64,000 nucleotides of DNA from Cheiracanthium punctorium. Taxonomy: Eukaryota > Arthropoda > Arachnida > Araneae > Cheiracanthiidae. The notes beneath the pieces were generated by a model, which was not told the DNA's origin, ran no database searches, and worked only from the letters and a program-made list of their open reading frames with translations. This document shows, piece after piece, positions 45,255-58,744 of this stretch; position 1 is the first letter of the stretch, and the number at the start of each line of letters is the position of its first letter. Location of the stretch: the NCBI GenBank assembly GCA_038373885.1, contig JAWZYV010012396.1:1240001-1304000 (forward strand). The letters run 5' to 3'. A program made the position numbers and the translations under genes.

Positions 45255-46650
45255 TCTAATAATATATGTATATATTCTCTCTGTATTATGCTAATTTTTC
45301 AGCCTAGTCCCTTAATTTGGCACACTAGCACAATTATTCCTTTTGATGTACTGGTTTTGAGCTATAAGAAACATTCCCGTGCATTGACCTAGCCAGTGGG
45401 TCAAGTATCGATTTTAAAACAAAATCTATCATTAAAAATACTGGAAACATGTAGTAAAGCAAAACAGTCTCCTGCACCAACATCCTGGAATATATTTTTC
45501 TGGGATTGGATTACATGCCGAAATGGAGAGGTGGATAAAATACTTCTTATACCATCCTTTTGTCCTTGATGATTAAATGGATAATTGGTACAGAGTTAGC
45601 AAGAACAAATTGCCCACTTCAGGTGTCAGGAGAATGTGTTCTATTGGTCCAAATGATATAAAATTTGAAATGCAAATATATGAAATGATGCTTTTGAAAT
45701 TTATTAAATAAAGGAATTTAGCACCAGAATTCATCAAGATGGCGCTATAATACAAATAAAATCATGAAATATGCTACACGGGAAGCAAAACACACTCACA
45801 CTGCCAAGCGATGTCTGACGCTATCTTCAACAATCGCACTATCCACATTTTCACGGTAGAAGGCTGGATTCGCTTTGTCCTTCTACCTATTGGAATGCCA
45901 AGATGCCTGGTTGTTTCGAATATTTGTATGGCCTATGGCCTTGCATAGATCGCATGGAGACATTGGACTTCTTCGCATCTGTTTCCAAAGGCGGAATTCT
46001 TTTACAGCTGCAAAAGGGAATTCTGTTGGATCTGGTGGAAAAATATTTCATCTGTAACACTTTTTCTTGCAATGTTGGAATGTTGTGAATTTTTGTTATC
46101 CATAGAACAATACTAATAGGCATGGGCTGTGATGACACAAATGATGTTTCAGATTTTCCATAAATGAAAATGATTACCATTTGTGCTATAGTACCGCTAC
46201 TGATCAATAATTGTGGTACATTTTTTTTTAAATATATGTCAAGCGTATCACTGGATCTACATGCGGTTCAAGTTTATCTCATTTGAACCAATAGTACGAA
46301 CGTATTCCACAACCTTTTGTAGTGGCATCTATTTAATGATGGTAAGGATTCTTGTTGTGCATCTCGAGTAGCACACATCCTCGTAAGAAACGAAATTAAT
46401 AAAACACCATCATGACAGATCGCACGGCTTTCAGTAGGAAAGCAGCCCGCAAAGACGTAAATTTTATTTCACAACGATACGTAACGCTATCGGTGAAAAG
46501 TCTTTAACGGAGACATCCAGTAGCATACTCAGTATTGGAAGAACACAAATCTCGAATATATTACATAAACACAAATACAGGCATACAGAGAATTTTTATG
46601 AAAATGGAATCTAGTCACTTTATAAACTGTATCACTTTATAACATCGCCC
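44028..46650 (-). other. Less AT-rich unresolved stretch, possible decayed coding
   Basis: The composition is more balanced than its flanks, and several minus-strand frames look protein-like. One, 44444-44641, has SLKETCFRIREFSFGERSG and DHHIFQRRSSIIGTSYF. Another is 45887-46207. Reading continues between stops over about 44100-44850. I recognise no family. A (TA)n run lies at 45223-45252. Most likely the remains of an old transposon, but class and borders are unknown. Confidence 0.35.
45223..45252. repeat. (TA)n microsatellite
   Basis: Uninterrupted TA dinucleotide run of about 15 units. Confidence 0.95.
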
Positions 46651-47341
46651 ACTTAAAAATGATCTGGGAAAATTTCTTGTTTGTTGATATCTTAATAAAC
46701 TTCACTTTTATAGGCGATTTTTTTAAAATTTGACAGCCATGGCCATGTTTGCATAGAACTTGGTGGTTTTCTAGTAAAAGATTTCCTTTATGATTTTAAC
46801 TCATTCTACACTTCAGTCAACAAATGTTTTCCATGATTTGTATGCATTTATTACCTATTTTGTTATTTATTAAATTAGTTTCGATAAATTCCACAAAAGA
46901 GATCTGCAGGCGGATCTCCTGTGAATTTTACGGAGAAACAGAATTTACTCAGAGAGCTAGACGCTTATAGTAAAGCCATTTGATTGGTACAGTATGGTTC
47001 GTTATCTCAATGAGTATGCTTTCATCATTTCAGCTTAAGACACTGTTTGTAACTACCACTAAACATATGCAATCAGAGGAAACTGCAATTATTTTTTTTT
47101 CCCTTCACATATTATTTTTGATAATAACAATACCGCAAGCATTGATAAAAATATATATTTAATTTAAAATGTAAAATACACGTTCTGTAAAAATCTTCTA
47201 ATGAAATCCAAATTTCTAATTTCGGTTCAATAAATAAATCATTATAGAAAACTTAACTGTAATATATTTTTGGGTAAGTTTATAAGGTATTAATATCATA
47301 CTTGGAATTTTAAGTTGATAATGGACAATTTCAAATGAACA
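46651..47341. other. AT-rich non-coding stretch
   Basis: No gene or bounded repeat seen. Confidence 0.45.
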
Positions 47342-47470
47342 TGGACGTGACCATCAAAAAAAGAAAAAAAATTATTTTTTAATAAATTGTGTGAAAATTT
47401 TATTGATGGTCGTGGACATGACCATCAAAAAAAAAATTTTTTTTTAATAAACTGTGTGAAAAATTATTCC
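47342..47470. repeat. 70-bp direct duplication
   Basis: TGGACGTGACCATCAAAAAA and TGGACATGACCATCAAAAAA start two copies at 47342 and 47412. Each continues through an A/T-rich tract to TTAATAAAtTGTGTGAAAA. The inverted word TGATGGTC closes the first unit. Confidence 0.85.
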
Positions 47471-48079
47471 GAAGTGTGGTAGATGTGTTAGCAACAGTTT
47501 ATTTTGTGCAAAAGTTTCTTTTTATCAGAATGACAACATTTCAAAGTCAGGCAACAGAAAGTCAGACATTTACGTTGCAGCATGAGTACCCAGTTGTGTA
47601 TCATGAATTAACACTTAGTATATTTTAATTCCATAAACAATTTTATATACAAAACTAAATGATGTTTTGGGATAAGAAAGGTAATACGAACTCTCATTAA
47701 GATTATAGTACTTGAGAAGTAGAATTTTAGCAGAAATACAACTCTGAAGTATGGACAAAAAGGTAGCATGAGCATCATTTTTTTTTTTTTTTTGTAGCAT
47801 GAGTTACCACGCAATTTTAATTAATATCCCAGAAAATTAATTAGTTATAAGATTTTTAATGATTTATTGATAAAAGGAGAACAATTTGAAATCAGCATGA
47901 ATCTTGTTGAAAGTAAACAAATGCATTTTTTATTAGTACGCCAGTTTAAAAATGAGATTTTTTTTTAAATGTAGCATGAGTTACTCGGGAATCACCCTAA
48001 TGCATCTTTACATTACTTCAATGTCTATAAAAAATATCATATCTTAGACCACCATAGTCAGAATTTATACATTTCGCAG
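47471..48079. other. AT-rich non-coding stretch
   Basis: No gene seen. GTAGCATGAG recurs at about 47763, 47796 and 47972, suggesting a decayed short repeat. Confidence 0.4.
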
Positions 48080-48330
48080 AAACTACCTTTATTGCCCCCC
48101 AACTATCTATCTATAACAATGGTAGCTTCAATTTGGCGACAATCCCCCTTAGCGTCTGTCAAAGACGATGCCCAGCTGGCCCAGTGGAATGAGCCGCACT
48201 TAATCACGAACGAAGTCTGCGGCTATTTTAATTGGCGAACACCCATCAGCTGCGATCATGATGAAGCCCTACCGCTGCATCAGGGCTCGGAATGCAGCAA
48301 AAGGGCTTTCAAGGATCTGTCTCCCTCTCT
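48080..48330. other. GC-richer non-coding block
   Basis: A sharply bounded block with CAGCTG E-boxes (CCCAGCTGGCC, ATCAGCTGCG), CTTAATCACG and TTTTAATTGGCG words. The plus frame 48092-48430 is open across it (WRQSPLASVKDDAQLAQWNE...), but it begins and ends in AT-rich or pyrimidine-rich DNA and has no known domain. Candidate regulatory element; an unrecognised exon cannot be excluded. Confidence 0.35.
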
Positions 48331-51300
48331 TCTCTTCTCTTTGGTCCTTTTTCGCCCTTTTTTTTTAACTTCAATCACATGCTTGAATGGAATTCATTGC
48401 CTTGTAAGCTTTCATACCTCCATTCTTTAGCGTCACTGTAAGTCTAATACGGTATGGTATTGAAGTTAAGCGATCAAAGAGTTGTAGAGAACAGTACGAG
48501 TCTTAGAATTCAATTAAGGAGAATATCTGGTAGCAATTAGTTTGATCTTATATTTCAATTAACAGATTATCTTCCAGAACAAGACTTTCGTCAGATGCAT
48601 TAAGAGTTATTGACTGAGAGCAGAAAATTTTGTGAATGCGGCTTTTTATGGTATATAATCGAGATATTAGCAATATTAAATGAATGTTATTTTAATATCC
48701 AGGCAATTATGTTAACCATACTGGATGATATGTTGACTTAAAAAAAGAAATCCCTTCATATAATGCACACATAAGTGTAAAATAAAACTATATGTAAGTT
48801 TCGGCAGACACAAAAGGTCAGCGTTCTTCAGGATCCGTGTATTTCCCAAACATGCGAATAGTTAAGGGTGTCTAAATGCGTATATCTATTACTTTTGTTT
48901 TACTATGTTTTCGCATCTCCGATCAAGGAAAATCACTTGTTTTTCAAGTTACATAGAGTTTTATTTCACTTTTACGAACAATTATTGCGTTTTTATTTTT
49001 TATTTGTATTAAATACGTATAAATTAATTTTTAGTATTACATTTCAGTCGACCTATTATATTCCAGATCAAAGCTTTTGTCAGAAATCTTAAGAGTTTAA
49101 CCGATGGAACTTGCAAAATAACCGATAGAGCCTGCTATGCTGTAGTGTTTTAAATATTTTCACAGGTTAACACGTTATCACTCACTTTTCAAACTTGCAG
49201 TTGAAATATTTTGCTTTTGAAGGAGGAAATTCAATTTTAATGTACTTCTTTCTTCTGGTTTCTTTCAGAATCTGGTTTCTTTAAGAATATTTCCCGAATA
49301 AGCTCCTTACTGATCGCCATCTAAATCCATAAAAATTAACTCCGAACTTGAAAGTGATTATGATAGACCTGTTATATGATGGGCGAGATTTTTTTCTCAG
49401 ATCACTAATTTTTGCGCATGCATCAGTAATTTTAAAATAAACTCTACAAAAGTCCCATTAAACACATATTAAAAATACCTTTTACTTATGGACATAAATT
49501 ATGCTACAAGAATTTACATATTCGTAAAAAGAGTATTAATTGAAAATTTTCACTGTTGTGTGTAGTCAATTGTTCAAGGGGAAATGGATTAAATCAGAAT
49601 CTAGATTTCAAGAGCTCAGTGATAATATTATCTTTCCCTTCATGTTTGAAGTCAACACAAACATAATTATATTAATAAAAATACACATTTTTAAGAATAT
49701 TATTGAATTGGAAAGAAAAATCTTTTTAAGGTATCCTTTTAGTTTTAGATATCCTTGTCTTAAACAATAAGTTATGGAAGACAATATAATCTTATCATTT
49801 TCGTTGTCAGCTCTAAATTAATAATGGGGAAAAATATATAAACTAATATGAATTTTCTTCTAATTTTAAAGAGAAAGCTACAAAATCCTCGGAAACTTTA
49901 CAGATTTTGATATTTTGTCTCAAATTTAAAACTAATGTATTCAAAATAAATTCCTGGAGGATACAGTGTATTAGAAGCAATTTTTTTTCATTTCATTTAA
50001 AAAAGGCATTACGTATAATAACAAGGTTTTTCTAATTATACCGACATTTGATGGACAAATAAAAAGTGTAATATTTTAAAGTATTAACTCGATATAAATT
50101 TAGATAGGAAATGCAACATTTTCTCTTTTACAATTGTTTTTTAAAGTTTCTTTCAAATTAAATACAAAAGTCACTGCTACTGTTTTATGTCATTTAGTCA
50201 GTAAAAGCAATTCATAAACTCTATTTTTGTGACGTATTTAATAACTAATAAATGAAATTTTGAAAAACTCTACGTGTGAAGAGTTTTTGTATAAGATCCA
50301 AATTACAATCACATTCAACTTGCATTTTGCACAGTTATAATATTCGATTCATTATTTATTACACGCTCTTAATTTTAAGACTTTAAAAAAACAACAAAGG
50401 CAATTTTAATAATATTTTCACATTTGGTCGAGTAAAAATAATTCTCTTAAAACAAAGTACATAGTTTGATCAATTCTACTCTTTTACGTCTTCGTGTAAA
50501 GTCAACCGATAACTAAAAATCACCAATATGAAATTTATATTTTTATGTATTATAAATGATTCACAAAAGATTAAAAAGATTAAAAATTTAAAAGCACTTT
50601 ACAATTTTTGAAAATGTTTTTAAAAAATTCTCTTTTTGAAAGGATATATATGTGATCCATTCTAAATAATTAACCTTTCTTACACAAAAACTAAATATTA
50701 TACTCCTATTGAATTCTTTAAAATCTCATTCTGTTTTGAAGTAAAACATATTCCAAGCATTTTCTTTACTGATAAAGCCCTAATAAGAGCTTGCTAAGTA
50801 ATCAGATGAGATATTCTCATCTAAAGCTGGAGGAAAAATGCCTACTGCCTTAGCAAGCGGATATGGGGTCACTTTGAAATGATTGTATCGTTTCCTCTTT
50901 CTGGATCAATTAACGTAATTGGCTGTCAAAGACTGCAATTTTTTTATGTATATTTTGCAGTTACTTATCTCATATTACTAATAAGATATTGGGTCATTAT
51001 TCCGAGTCATAATCATCAACATGTGACTCCGTAATGATTTCTTTCCTGTCTCGTTTCTGGAGCCGCTTGAATTCACTTACCAATAATAAGGTCAAATTTT
51101 TATGTTGGATGAAGTAATTTATCAAGAATGGAGCATGTATTTTAGATTAATTACGGGCAGCATTTCTCATTTCGTTGTGACATATAATGCACGTAGTGAT
51201 ATGAATTTCGTAAAAAATTCCATACCTTAGAACTTAGGATTATTAAATCGGTTACCCGTTTTACGCAGAGCTCGAAATTAGCCGTGCTGCACCACTAAAA

Positions 51301-52925
51301 TATATAACGGGACAGAAGAATAAAAAATGTGTTGGTCTGTCATGCCAATAACGTTTTATTTACATTTTTTCTGTTATAAACTTTCCTGATTTACTTCTAC
51401 AATTCGTTGTCTTCTAATTTTACAAATGCACATACATATAATTTGATCTATTTAATATTTTTATAATAGGTATTTATATTTTTAAACTCATCAGAAATCA
51501 GTATATATTGCTCATAGAAAATACCGACTAAATATGTCAATTTCTACCCCTGGTTTTCGATATGGCGGAGTTCTAAAATAACACTGTTCGGTAGATTTTT
51601 TTTCCATACCCGGGTTAGCATACTGACTGCAGATTTTACGTCTACGCGGGCCGCAGATGCTGATCATTTATTGTTATGCTGAAGCCCAGTGGTAGGCCAA
51701 CTTTGACCCCCTATAAATGGTCTAATTATAAAGCAATTCCCTATGGGAGATTTAGTACCTGGAGATGTCTTTTGAATGGGAAAAACGTTAAATCTACCAC
51801 ATATATACGTTCACCAGCTAGCTCCCTTTAGCCACAGCAGTCCAATCGAGAGGGGACGATATCCTCCCAAGCGCTTATCAAGGTCGGCACTGCTTCACTT
51901 TCGGTATTCTTATGGGAACTCAGTTTAATCGACATGGCTTAGATCGACATTGCTTAGATTCCAGGGAAAGGATAAAAACACCTTGAACCTTTATCTCACA
52001 TTTTAATTTAAGGCACAGTTACACACGTACATCTTAAATGTGCATTTCATTAAAGTACATAGTTTGGAAAAGATATATGCGGTGAGTCAAATTTTCCGTG
52101 CATGAGTATGCAATGGAAAAAAAAGATTATTTTTACATACAAAATATATTTAATCATTATAAACATTTTTTTCTTACTATGATTCAATATTGGGCTTTTC
52201 TAAATTATTTTATTACTTATCTAAACTACTATTCTTGGGATTATCTAACTTATTAAATTATTTTAAGTAATCCACAGATGATATTAGTTGTACTTTTTCT
52301 AATATAAATAATTAATACATCAATTTTAGGCTGCCAGGCGATTGGAATGCAAAGCATTTGCCAAATATGCCTATCCATTTTTAATTTACTACAGCTAGTT
52401 TCTTTGTGTAGATATGCAGATAATTCCCTTTACATTTATGGAAATTTACTGGAATACAAAAAAAATCGTTCAGTTAATCCCTTGTACATATAATTTTACT
52501 AATTTTGCATTAAGTTTAAAGACTCAATTCAGAAAGTATATTTTCAACTTCGGTATAGAAAGCAGGACGTAGAGAAGAAAATTAACTATTTTAAAATTCG
52601 GGGAAATAAGTTGACAGTGTATGCAATATCAGAAATAAAACCACAGGTTCATTAACATTTCGTTGCAGTTAAAATATGAACGAAGACCTTAAAATTATTT
52701 TTAACTTCTATTTCTTTAAAAAGTTATTTAACATTTTAAAGAATTAAAAGTGTTTTTAAAATACTTTTAATTCTTTAATTTAAAAAAGTGTTATGTTTAA
52801 CACTCACGTATAAAATCGGGCAGTCTGGTAGGGGCCAATGTAGAAATTGAGTATTACACGTACAGTAAAAAATCAAGTACCTGAAAATTGCACAGCTAAG
52901 ACACCTTCTCTTTGGCGACAACAAA
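48331..52925. other. AT-rich non-coding stretch
   Basis: No gene seen. 48570-48615 and 49058-49105 share TTCCAGA-CAA--CTTT-GTCAGA and TTAAGAGTT, a diverged duplication about 490 bp apart. About 50780-51180 and 51600-51960 are less AT-rich. A perfect 16-bp inverted repeat (TTAAAGAATTAAAAGT and its complement, 11-nt loop) is at 52736-52778. Confidence 0.45.
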
Positions 52926-52964
52926 CTTTGTGTTTGGCAACCAAAACAATTGCCAAATACAAAG
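52926..52964. repeat. 15-bp-arm hairpin
   Basis: CTTTGTGTTTGGCAA and TTGCCAAATACAAAG pair with one mismatch around a 9-nt loop. Confidence 0.75.
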
Positions 52965-53241
52965 CTAAAAAGGTTTTACCCTAAGTAGTAGTGATGGATA
53001 ATTTTGAAAACAATTGCAATGCATCAAAAAATAATAAAAAAGAAACTTTCTTGAAACAGCTGTAGCTCTTTTGTGTCGTGCTTGTGTGCGTGTTTTAATC
53101 TGTGCACAATAATTATCTTATGCAAAATAATTATTTTAAAATGTGTTGTTCTGTTTCTTTGAATTTAAAGAACCAATAAACATAAAATAAACTGTGTTAC
53201 TTAAGTCCTATTTTATTGTTCTACTTTTTATTTTGTTTCTT

Positions 53242-53245
53242 TATT

Positions 53246-53276
<31 letters not shown>

Positions 53277-53283
53277 TTATTTT
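53242..53283. repeat. (TTA)n microsatellite
   Basis: TTA/ATT triplet run with one TTTT interruption. The Ile-rich frame 53216-53452 is its translation. Confidence 0.95.
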
Positions 53284-53349
53284 ATATATTTATAGTTTTG
53301 TACATTGTGTTATTTTATTTTTATCTTACTATCCTGTTATTGCTAATTT

Positions 53350-53620
53350 CGTCTTCACTGCTCCTCGTTCATCTTGGCATAGTTTGGATATTTGCCAGCC
53401 ACAGCGAGATGAAATATTTCGCGGTGCTAACTACGGCAAGGATTGTGAATAAGAATACATACATGGAGAACTGTTTTAATTAATGGAAAAATATTCTGTA
53501 TTATGCGCATGCGTAAATTTCCAAAGAATCACCAGAGAAAGAAAAGTCACCATTGGTGGCAAGCATTCAAGTTGGTTATCTTTTATTCTCGCGATTTCTT
53601 ACTTTATTCAGTGGGGCAAC
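53350..53620 (+). repeat. Dispersed repeat, copy 2 (plus)
   Basis: This matches the reverse complement of 5640-6100. A TATTTGCCAGC...GCGAGATGA...TTCGCGGTGCTAA...ACG block is followed by GCGCATGCGTAAATTTCCAAA and GTCACCATTGGTGGCAAG. Block order is the same in both copies, so they derive from one repeat family; no termini were identified. Confidence 0.6.
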
Positions 53621-56600
53621 TAGTCTCTGACGTTTACTTGTAGTTCTAAATTTTACTGCCTTTTCTTAGAGTTTTTTTGAAGCTGAAGAAAAATGGACCT
53701 TTCTTGCCAACCGGAAGGATAACTTTGCTTCATATATTGTTTATGAGTGTTTTTTTAGAAAGTTTAAAAATATTTTTTTGTCTGATTTGTTTTTTCCCAA
53801 TATTGATAATTTTAATTCATTGCGATTTACTGTCTATTTGAAATTTCATAAATTTGCTTTTATGTAGATATTTAGAATTTTTCCTTAACAATTATTGCTT
53901 TTTTTGTACTTCTTTCATAATTTTTATAATCTGATTTGACTTTTGTAGTAATTTAGATAGTTAAGTTGAATACATTTTTTTCATTCTTGTATCTCCTTGT
54001 TTTAATCATGGGAAACTTAAAACGTTTGTTTTCCATTTGTGACTTCTTTTTCAAATAAACTTCTTTTTTAATTATGATAATAATTGTGAATAACACTATA
54101 TCTAACATAGGAAATTCAACGTATTTATCTGAAAACTTCTATAAGTGTACGGAAGAATTCAAAATTTATAATGAATTAGATACTGCATCTTACAAAAATT
54201 AAATAATTAAGTTTCATGCTGTACTGCATTTTCTACTTTACAAGTTTTTCATTTTATAAGTTTCTATCATTTCATTTCACTGCTTGTCTTACAGTATTGC
54301 GCAATTAAATATTTGAATATCTTTATTAGAACAACATACTTACTGATACGTATTATAGTATTTCGTGCAACACTGTTAGTTTAACAAAACAAAAATTTTG
54401 CATGTAATGGAAGAGTACAGAATACAAAATATACAATAAGCAAAATTAGCACCTATAATATTTCTGGGGCAAAATCCTTGATTTGCCCTGCTCCTCTACA
54501 AACAGTCTATAATGGTGTCTATGTTTTTAATATAGCTGTCTTTTTTTAAATATGTTTTTAAAAAATGGATAAACAGCCAGTATATACGTTCGAATGCCCC
54601 TTCTGAATTTATGGTTTCCTCTTCCTCTGAATCCTACTTCTAAACGAATACTTCGAATCATCATAATTTCTGTGAAAAACATCTTAGATTTATGATAAGT
54701 TAAAAAACTGTAATCTTACAACTGCGTATTAATTATTATGCTTTAATTATGCCAAGATTTATGTGGTATACTGATATCGCTATCATCTGAGATTTATGAC
54801 AGCGATATCATTAACTTTTTACAGTTTATTCCTTTTTTTCAGGACGTTGATTCAAACATCTTCTACAGCTCATTTACCCTGAGCTATGAATATTCGCTAT
54901 TTTGAGTGTAATTGAATACTTTGCCATATTTTATGTAGGTCTTCAAGGAAATAGTCTAAGTGCGTGTGGTAACTTTTTTTTCTCAAATTCTAAAAAAAGC
55001 TGGCGCCGAACTTAGTTTGTGTTTTAGTAAAAATGAGCAAGCTGCAGATTTTCTGACTGACCAGCAAACGACAATATTGTAACGTTAATATATATCTGCT
55101 TAACATGTTGAAACTTCGCAGATGTAAAAGTAATGCGACCCTACTTTTAGGGTGGAATTTAAGAAAAAAGTAAAATATCGATTGCATGAAGGGTAATTTT
55201 TAAATATCTTTCAAAAATATTTGATATTTTAATATTTTCATTTTTTTGTACTTACATTAATTTCATTGAATTGACGATCAGGAAATAGCCAAGGGCTGGA
55301 ATACAGGAGTCTGGTTCTTCCCAAAATTTAGATTTTTGAAGCTTGTTAATGATCAAGATTTTTTTTGTGTGTTAGGAATTCAAGCTTTTCCGCCCTTTGG
55401 GTCCCCCCTTAAATTTTTTTCTGACTGCTTTCCTGACTCCGAATGATCATTTTTAGTAAAATAAATACATTTGTCGTTATGGTAACAGTGATAACGTAAA
55501 TCTACAAATTTACTTTCACGCATCTATTGGGTAATTATTTGGAGCGCTTTCTTAAGGGTTGGGGGAGAGGGGCTAATATGGTATTCAAGAGTAGAAAAGG
55601 GACATTTCTCTTAAATCTTGAAACAGGTTTCTAAATCAAAAGAATTTGGAAAGATATGCTTTTGATGCGCCATTCATTTGAAGACCATACGCTCCCCTCC
55701 CTTCAATACTAACGCTTATGATCATCATGATGGCTATGACCATACCAGCACCATCTCGCTACATCTTGAAAATATTTTATAAAGAGCCTTGTTAAATAAG
55801 AAATGGTGCCTTGTTTAATAGAAGTTGTAATAGAAACATTGTCATTAATTGATTCAAACTTATTTTATATTGTTCTATATTTATGTTTCCTTAATTATAA
55901 AACACCATCGTCACAACTTGTTGATTTGTCTAATGAACTTCCGTTTTATATGTTCAAACAATAAACTTTGTGGCCGTGTATCTTTTCTTTTAAAGTAACT
56001 AATTTGTTTCCTGTTTCGTATTTGCTCCGAATAAAAACATAATTAATAGCATGCGTCATTAAAAAAAAGATTTTTTCTTCGGCGTTCATGTAAAACCAAC
56101 GAGTATACTTTTTATTATTGCCAGTAAGAAAATTGAGCTCTATAAAACTTTTAAGAATATTTATTAAAATACTAATCATTAACAAAGAGATACCTCAAAT
56201 AACTTTTATGATAGTTGTCTTCATATTCGCGAATACTTCAAAGGAGCGGTTTTCTCCAAAGTGAGCCGCTCAAACAAGAGTGCCCGGGTACATTCGCTCC
56301 TTCGCTCATGCAGTCACCTTATATCACAGGAAACCTGTTTCTTCTCCTTCGTCTTCCTGAAGAATTGGTAATTTTTGTGCTCATTTTTTTCGCTCCGATA
56401 TAAAAAATGTAAAACGTTGCGAAAAAAGAAGCTCACATTTCAGCATCAAAAGAATCCAATTCGCTCCGTCTAGGATCGAATTTCGATCGTTTGGTTTAAG
56501 AGTCTTAATGCACATTTACAAATACCTACTGCAATTTAAAATTATATTACTAAGAATTATACCAACAAACGTATCAAAACAGACATGGAAGATTATTGTT

Positions 56601-57221
56601 AGTTTTAGATGTCTCATGAATTGAGCACGGAGTTTTGAAGCTGAAAATGAAAAACGAATGATGTATTTTAACAATAAGACATCAATCAAGAAGAAACATT
56701 TTCGAATACTTATAGTAGTGAACTTGTCTAATTTGTACAGTGGTTTCTATTCTTATGTTTATAGTATAAATATGATAAAATCCAACTAAAATCTGAGATT
56801 CACAACAAATAATGTCACATTTCATTAGCTGAAATACAAAAGTAGTAAATGATATTCCCCCTAGTGATCACAATATTAAAAACAATGAAAGCTCAAAATT
56901 CTTCTCGTTCGGGCAGAATGTTTATACGTGATTGTTTGTTATTTATAGACCCATATATATATTTCCCTATGTATCTTCCAACTTACAGTTTCTAGGTATT
57001 GGCCGCACTAATGCCTGATGTGTTGGCCAGTTTATTATGAAGGCACCTAATAATTGAATAAAAGTTGCCTTCTATGAAGAGGCGGGGAAAATTACACTCA
57101 AGCTTATGCAAAGAATCCAACCTGGACCCGTGGTACGATAAAATGATCCTTTAGTCATTACACAACCGGGGTGACATACACATACAAATTAATATCGAAT
57201 TGACCTTTTATAATGTTTTTA
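53621..57221. other. AT-rich non-coding stretch
   Basis: No gene seen. A perfect 10-bp inverted repeat TGATATCGCT / AGCGATATCA lies at 54772-54781 and 54801-54810 (19-nt loop). About 56200-56300 is less AT-rich. Scattered frames have no motif. Confidence 0.45.
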
Positions 57222-57373
57222 CAGATACCAAGATAATGTTTATACACCATGACCATATGGTGTATAAGCACCAATGCCCCAAGGTTTGGTGTATAAGCAC
57301 CAATGCACCAATGCCCCAAGATAATGTTTATACACCATGATAATGTTATAGGACCAAGATAATGTTTTTACAC
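57222..57373. repeat. Short scrambled repeat
   Basis: The word CCAAGATAATGTTTATACACC recurs three or four times in full or part, alternating with the inverted word GGTGTATAAGCACCAATGC. The inverted pair ATACACCAT / ATGGTGTAT could form a hairpin. Confidence 0.75.
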
Positions 57374-57639
57374 CTGATTTGCATTTGAAAAAAGTACTAT
57401 ACAAAACCGTCAGTTAACGTTTCGATTCGCTTTCTGCAAAGATAAAACAAGAGAGCAAAGTGATATTGTAGGATGCACAACTTGAAAGAACCAGTAAGCA
57501 TCTAGATTTTTTAAATATATCTGTTACTCAAGTATTCTTCTAAATGATGGAAGCTAAATCTAAAACATAAAAATGCAAAACAGGATAGTAAGTGCAACGC
57601 AACTAACATGGATTGTGCAAATCTGCAGAACAGCTGCAC
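57374..57639. other. Non-coding stretch
   Basis: No gene or bounded repeat seen. Confidence 0.4.
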
Positions 57640-58744
57640 TACAATGATTTGGAACTCACTACAATCCAGGATCAATAAGTGTTCTTGAAACTAACCAACA
57701 TTTTTCTTATTATTTACATTATATAGATCAACGGGAAAATATTTCGCTAATAAAATATTTTTTCAAATTTTGATCACAAGATGGTGCTTTTCAGAAATTC
57801 CGTATGAAAATTAGTCAAACCTATAAAAACACTTGCAGTTAGAACGTGTAAATCATTCTGCGTTTCATTGTCATCATTAATCGTGTTCTTACAAAAGAAA
57901 GATCGAGTTTTACTGTTAAAACTGTTTTATCAGAACGACAGTAATAGCTTAGCTGCACTGCGTGAATATCGTCATTTAAAGGGGACTGCAAAAAGGACCT
58001 ATGTCAGAGAATGGTTTGAAGAAGATGATTATGTAATTTGAAGAGACTGGAGATGCAGCCATGAAGAGGGTGGAAACAGGTTGCTGATGAAACTGTCGAA
58101 GAAGTCGCTACTGCTGTAGTTGAAAGAGTTTGCAGTTCTAACTAATCCTCAGCAAGTGCTCGATCGGTGTCACGTAAGTTGGCGATTCCACGGTAAATAA
58201 TTTGAAAAATTCTACTATCCGTTTTAAAATGGTCTCCGTATAAGATCCACGTGGTGCAAGAGTAGAAACATCAGGACCTCCAAACAAGCTTTGAATTTGC
58301 TTGCATATTTTTAGCGATAATGGAAGTTGATGACGTGTGACCTTGGAAAATTCTGTGGTCAGATGAGACCTTCCTCCTTTAGATAGAGCCTTGAATAATC
58401 AAAATTGCCGAATATACTGTGTTTCCCCTCCTAATAACCTGCACCAACAACCATTCATTCTGATTGGGTGACTGCATGGTGTGGATTTATTGCCGATTTT
58501 ATCCTCGAACCGTTTTTCTTAGAAACTCTCTCACTGCTAAGTCTTAAAATGTGCTGTGCCACGAGTGCTCGGTATAGTGAAATACTTCAACAGCAGGTCA
58601 TTCTTGCTTTACAAGAACAGCAATGTTTCCAAACCACTGTCTGTCCCAGACAGCACATAAGCTTAAATCAAGCTTGACATTTCCTTGAATTTGACGTATT
58701 AATGCACGCTTGACAGTTCAACTCATTTTAAGCTGGCAGCAAGC

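Noticed and set aside
53216..53452. Ile/Phe-rich ORF as a membrane peptide
   Set aside because: It is the translation of a (TTA)n microsatellite and flanking T-rich DNA.
58468..58677. 69-aa ORF as an independent gene
   Set aside because: It is the mariner transposase frame running across the insertion border into the CCCAGACAGCACA terminus.
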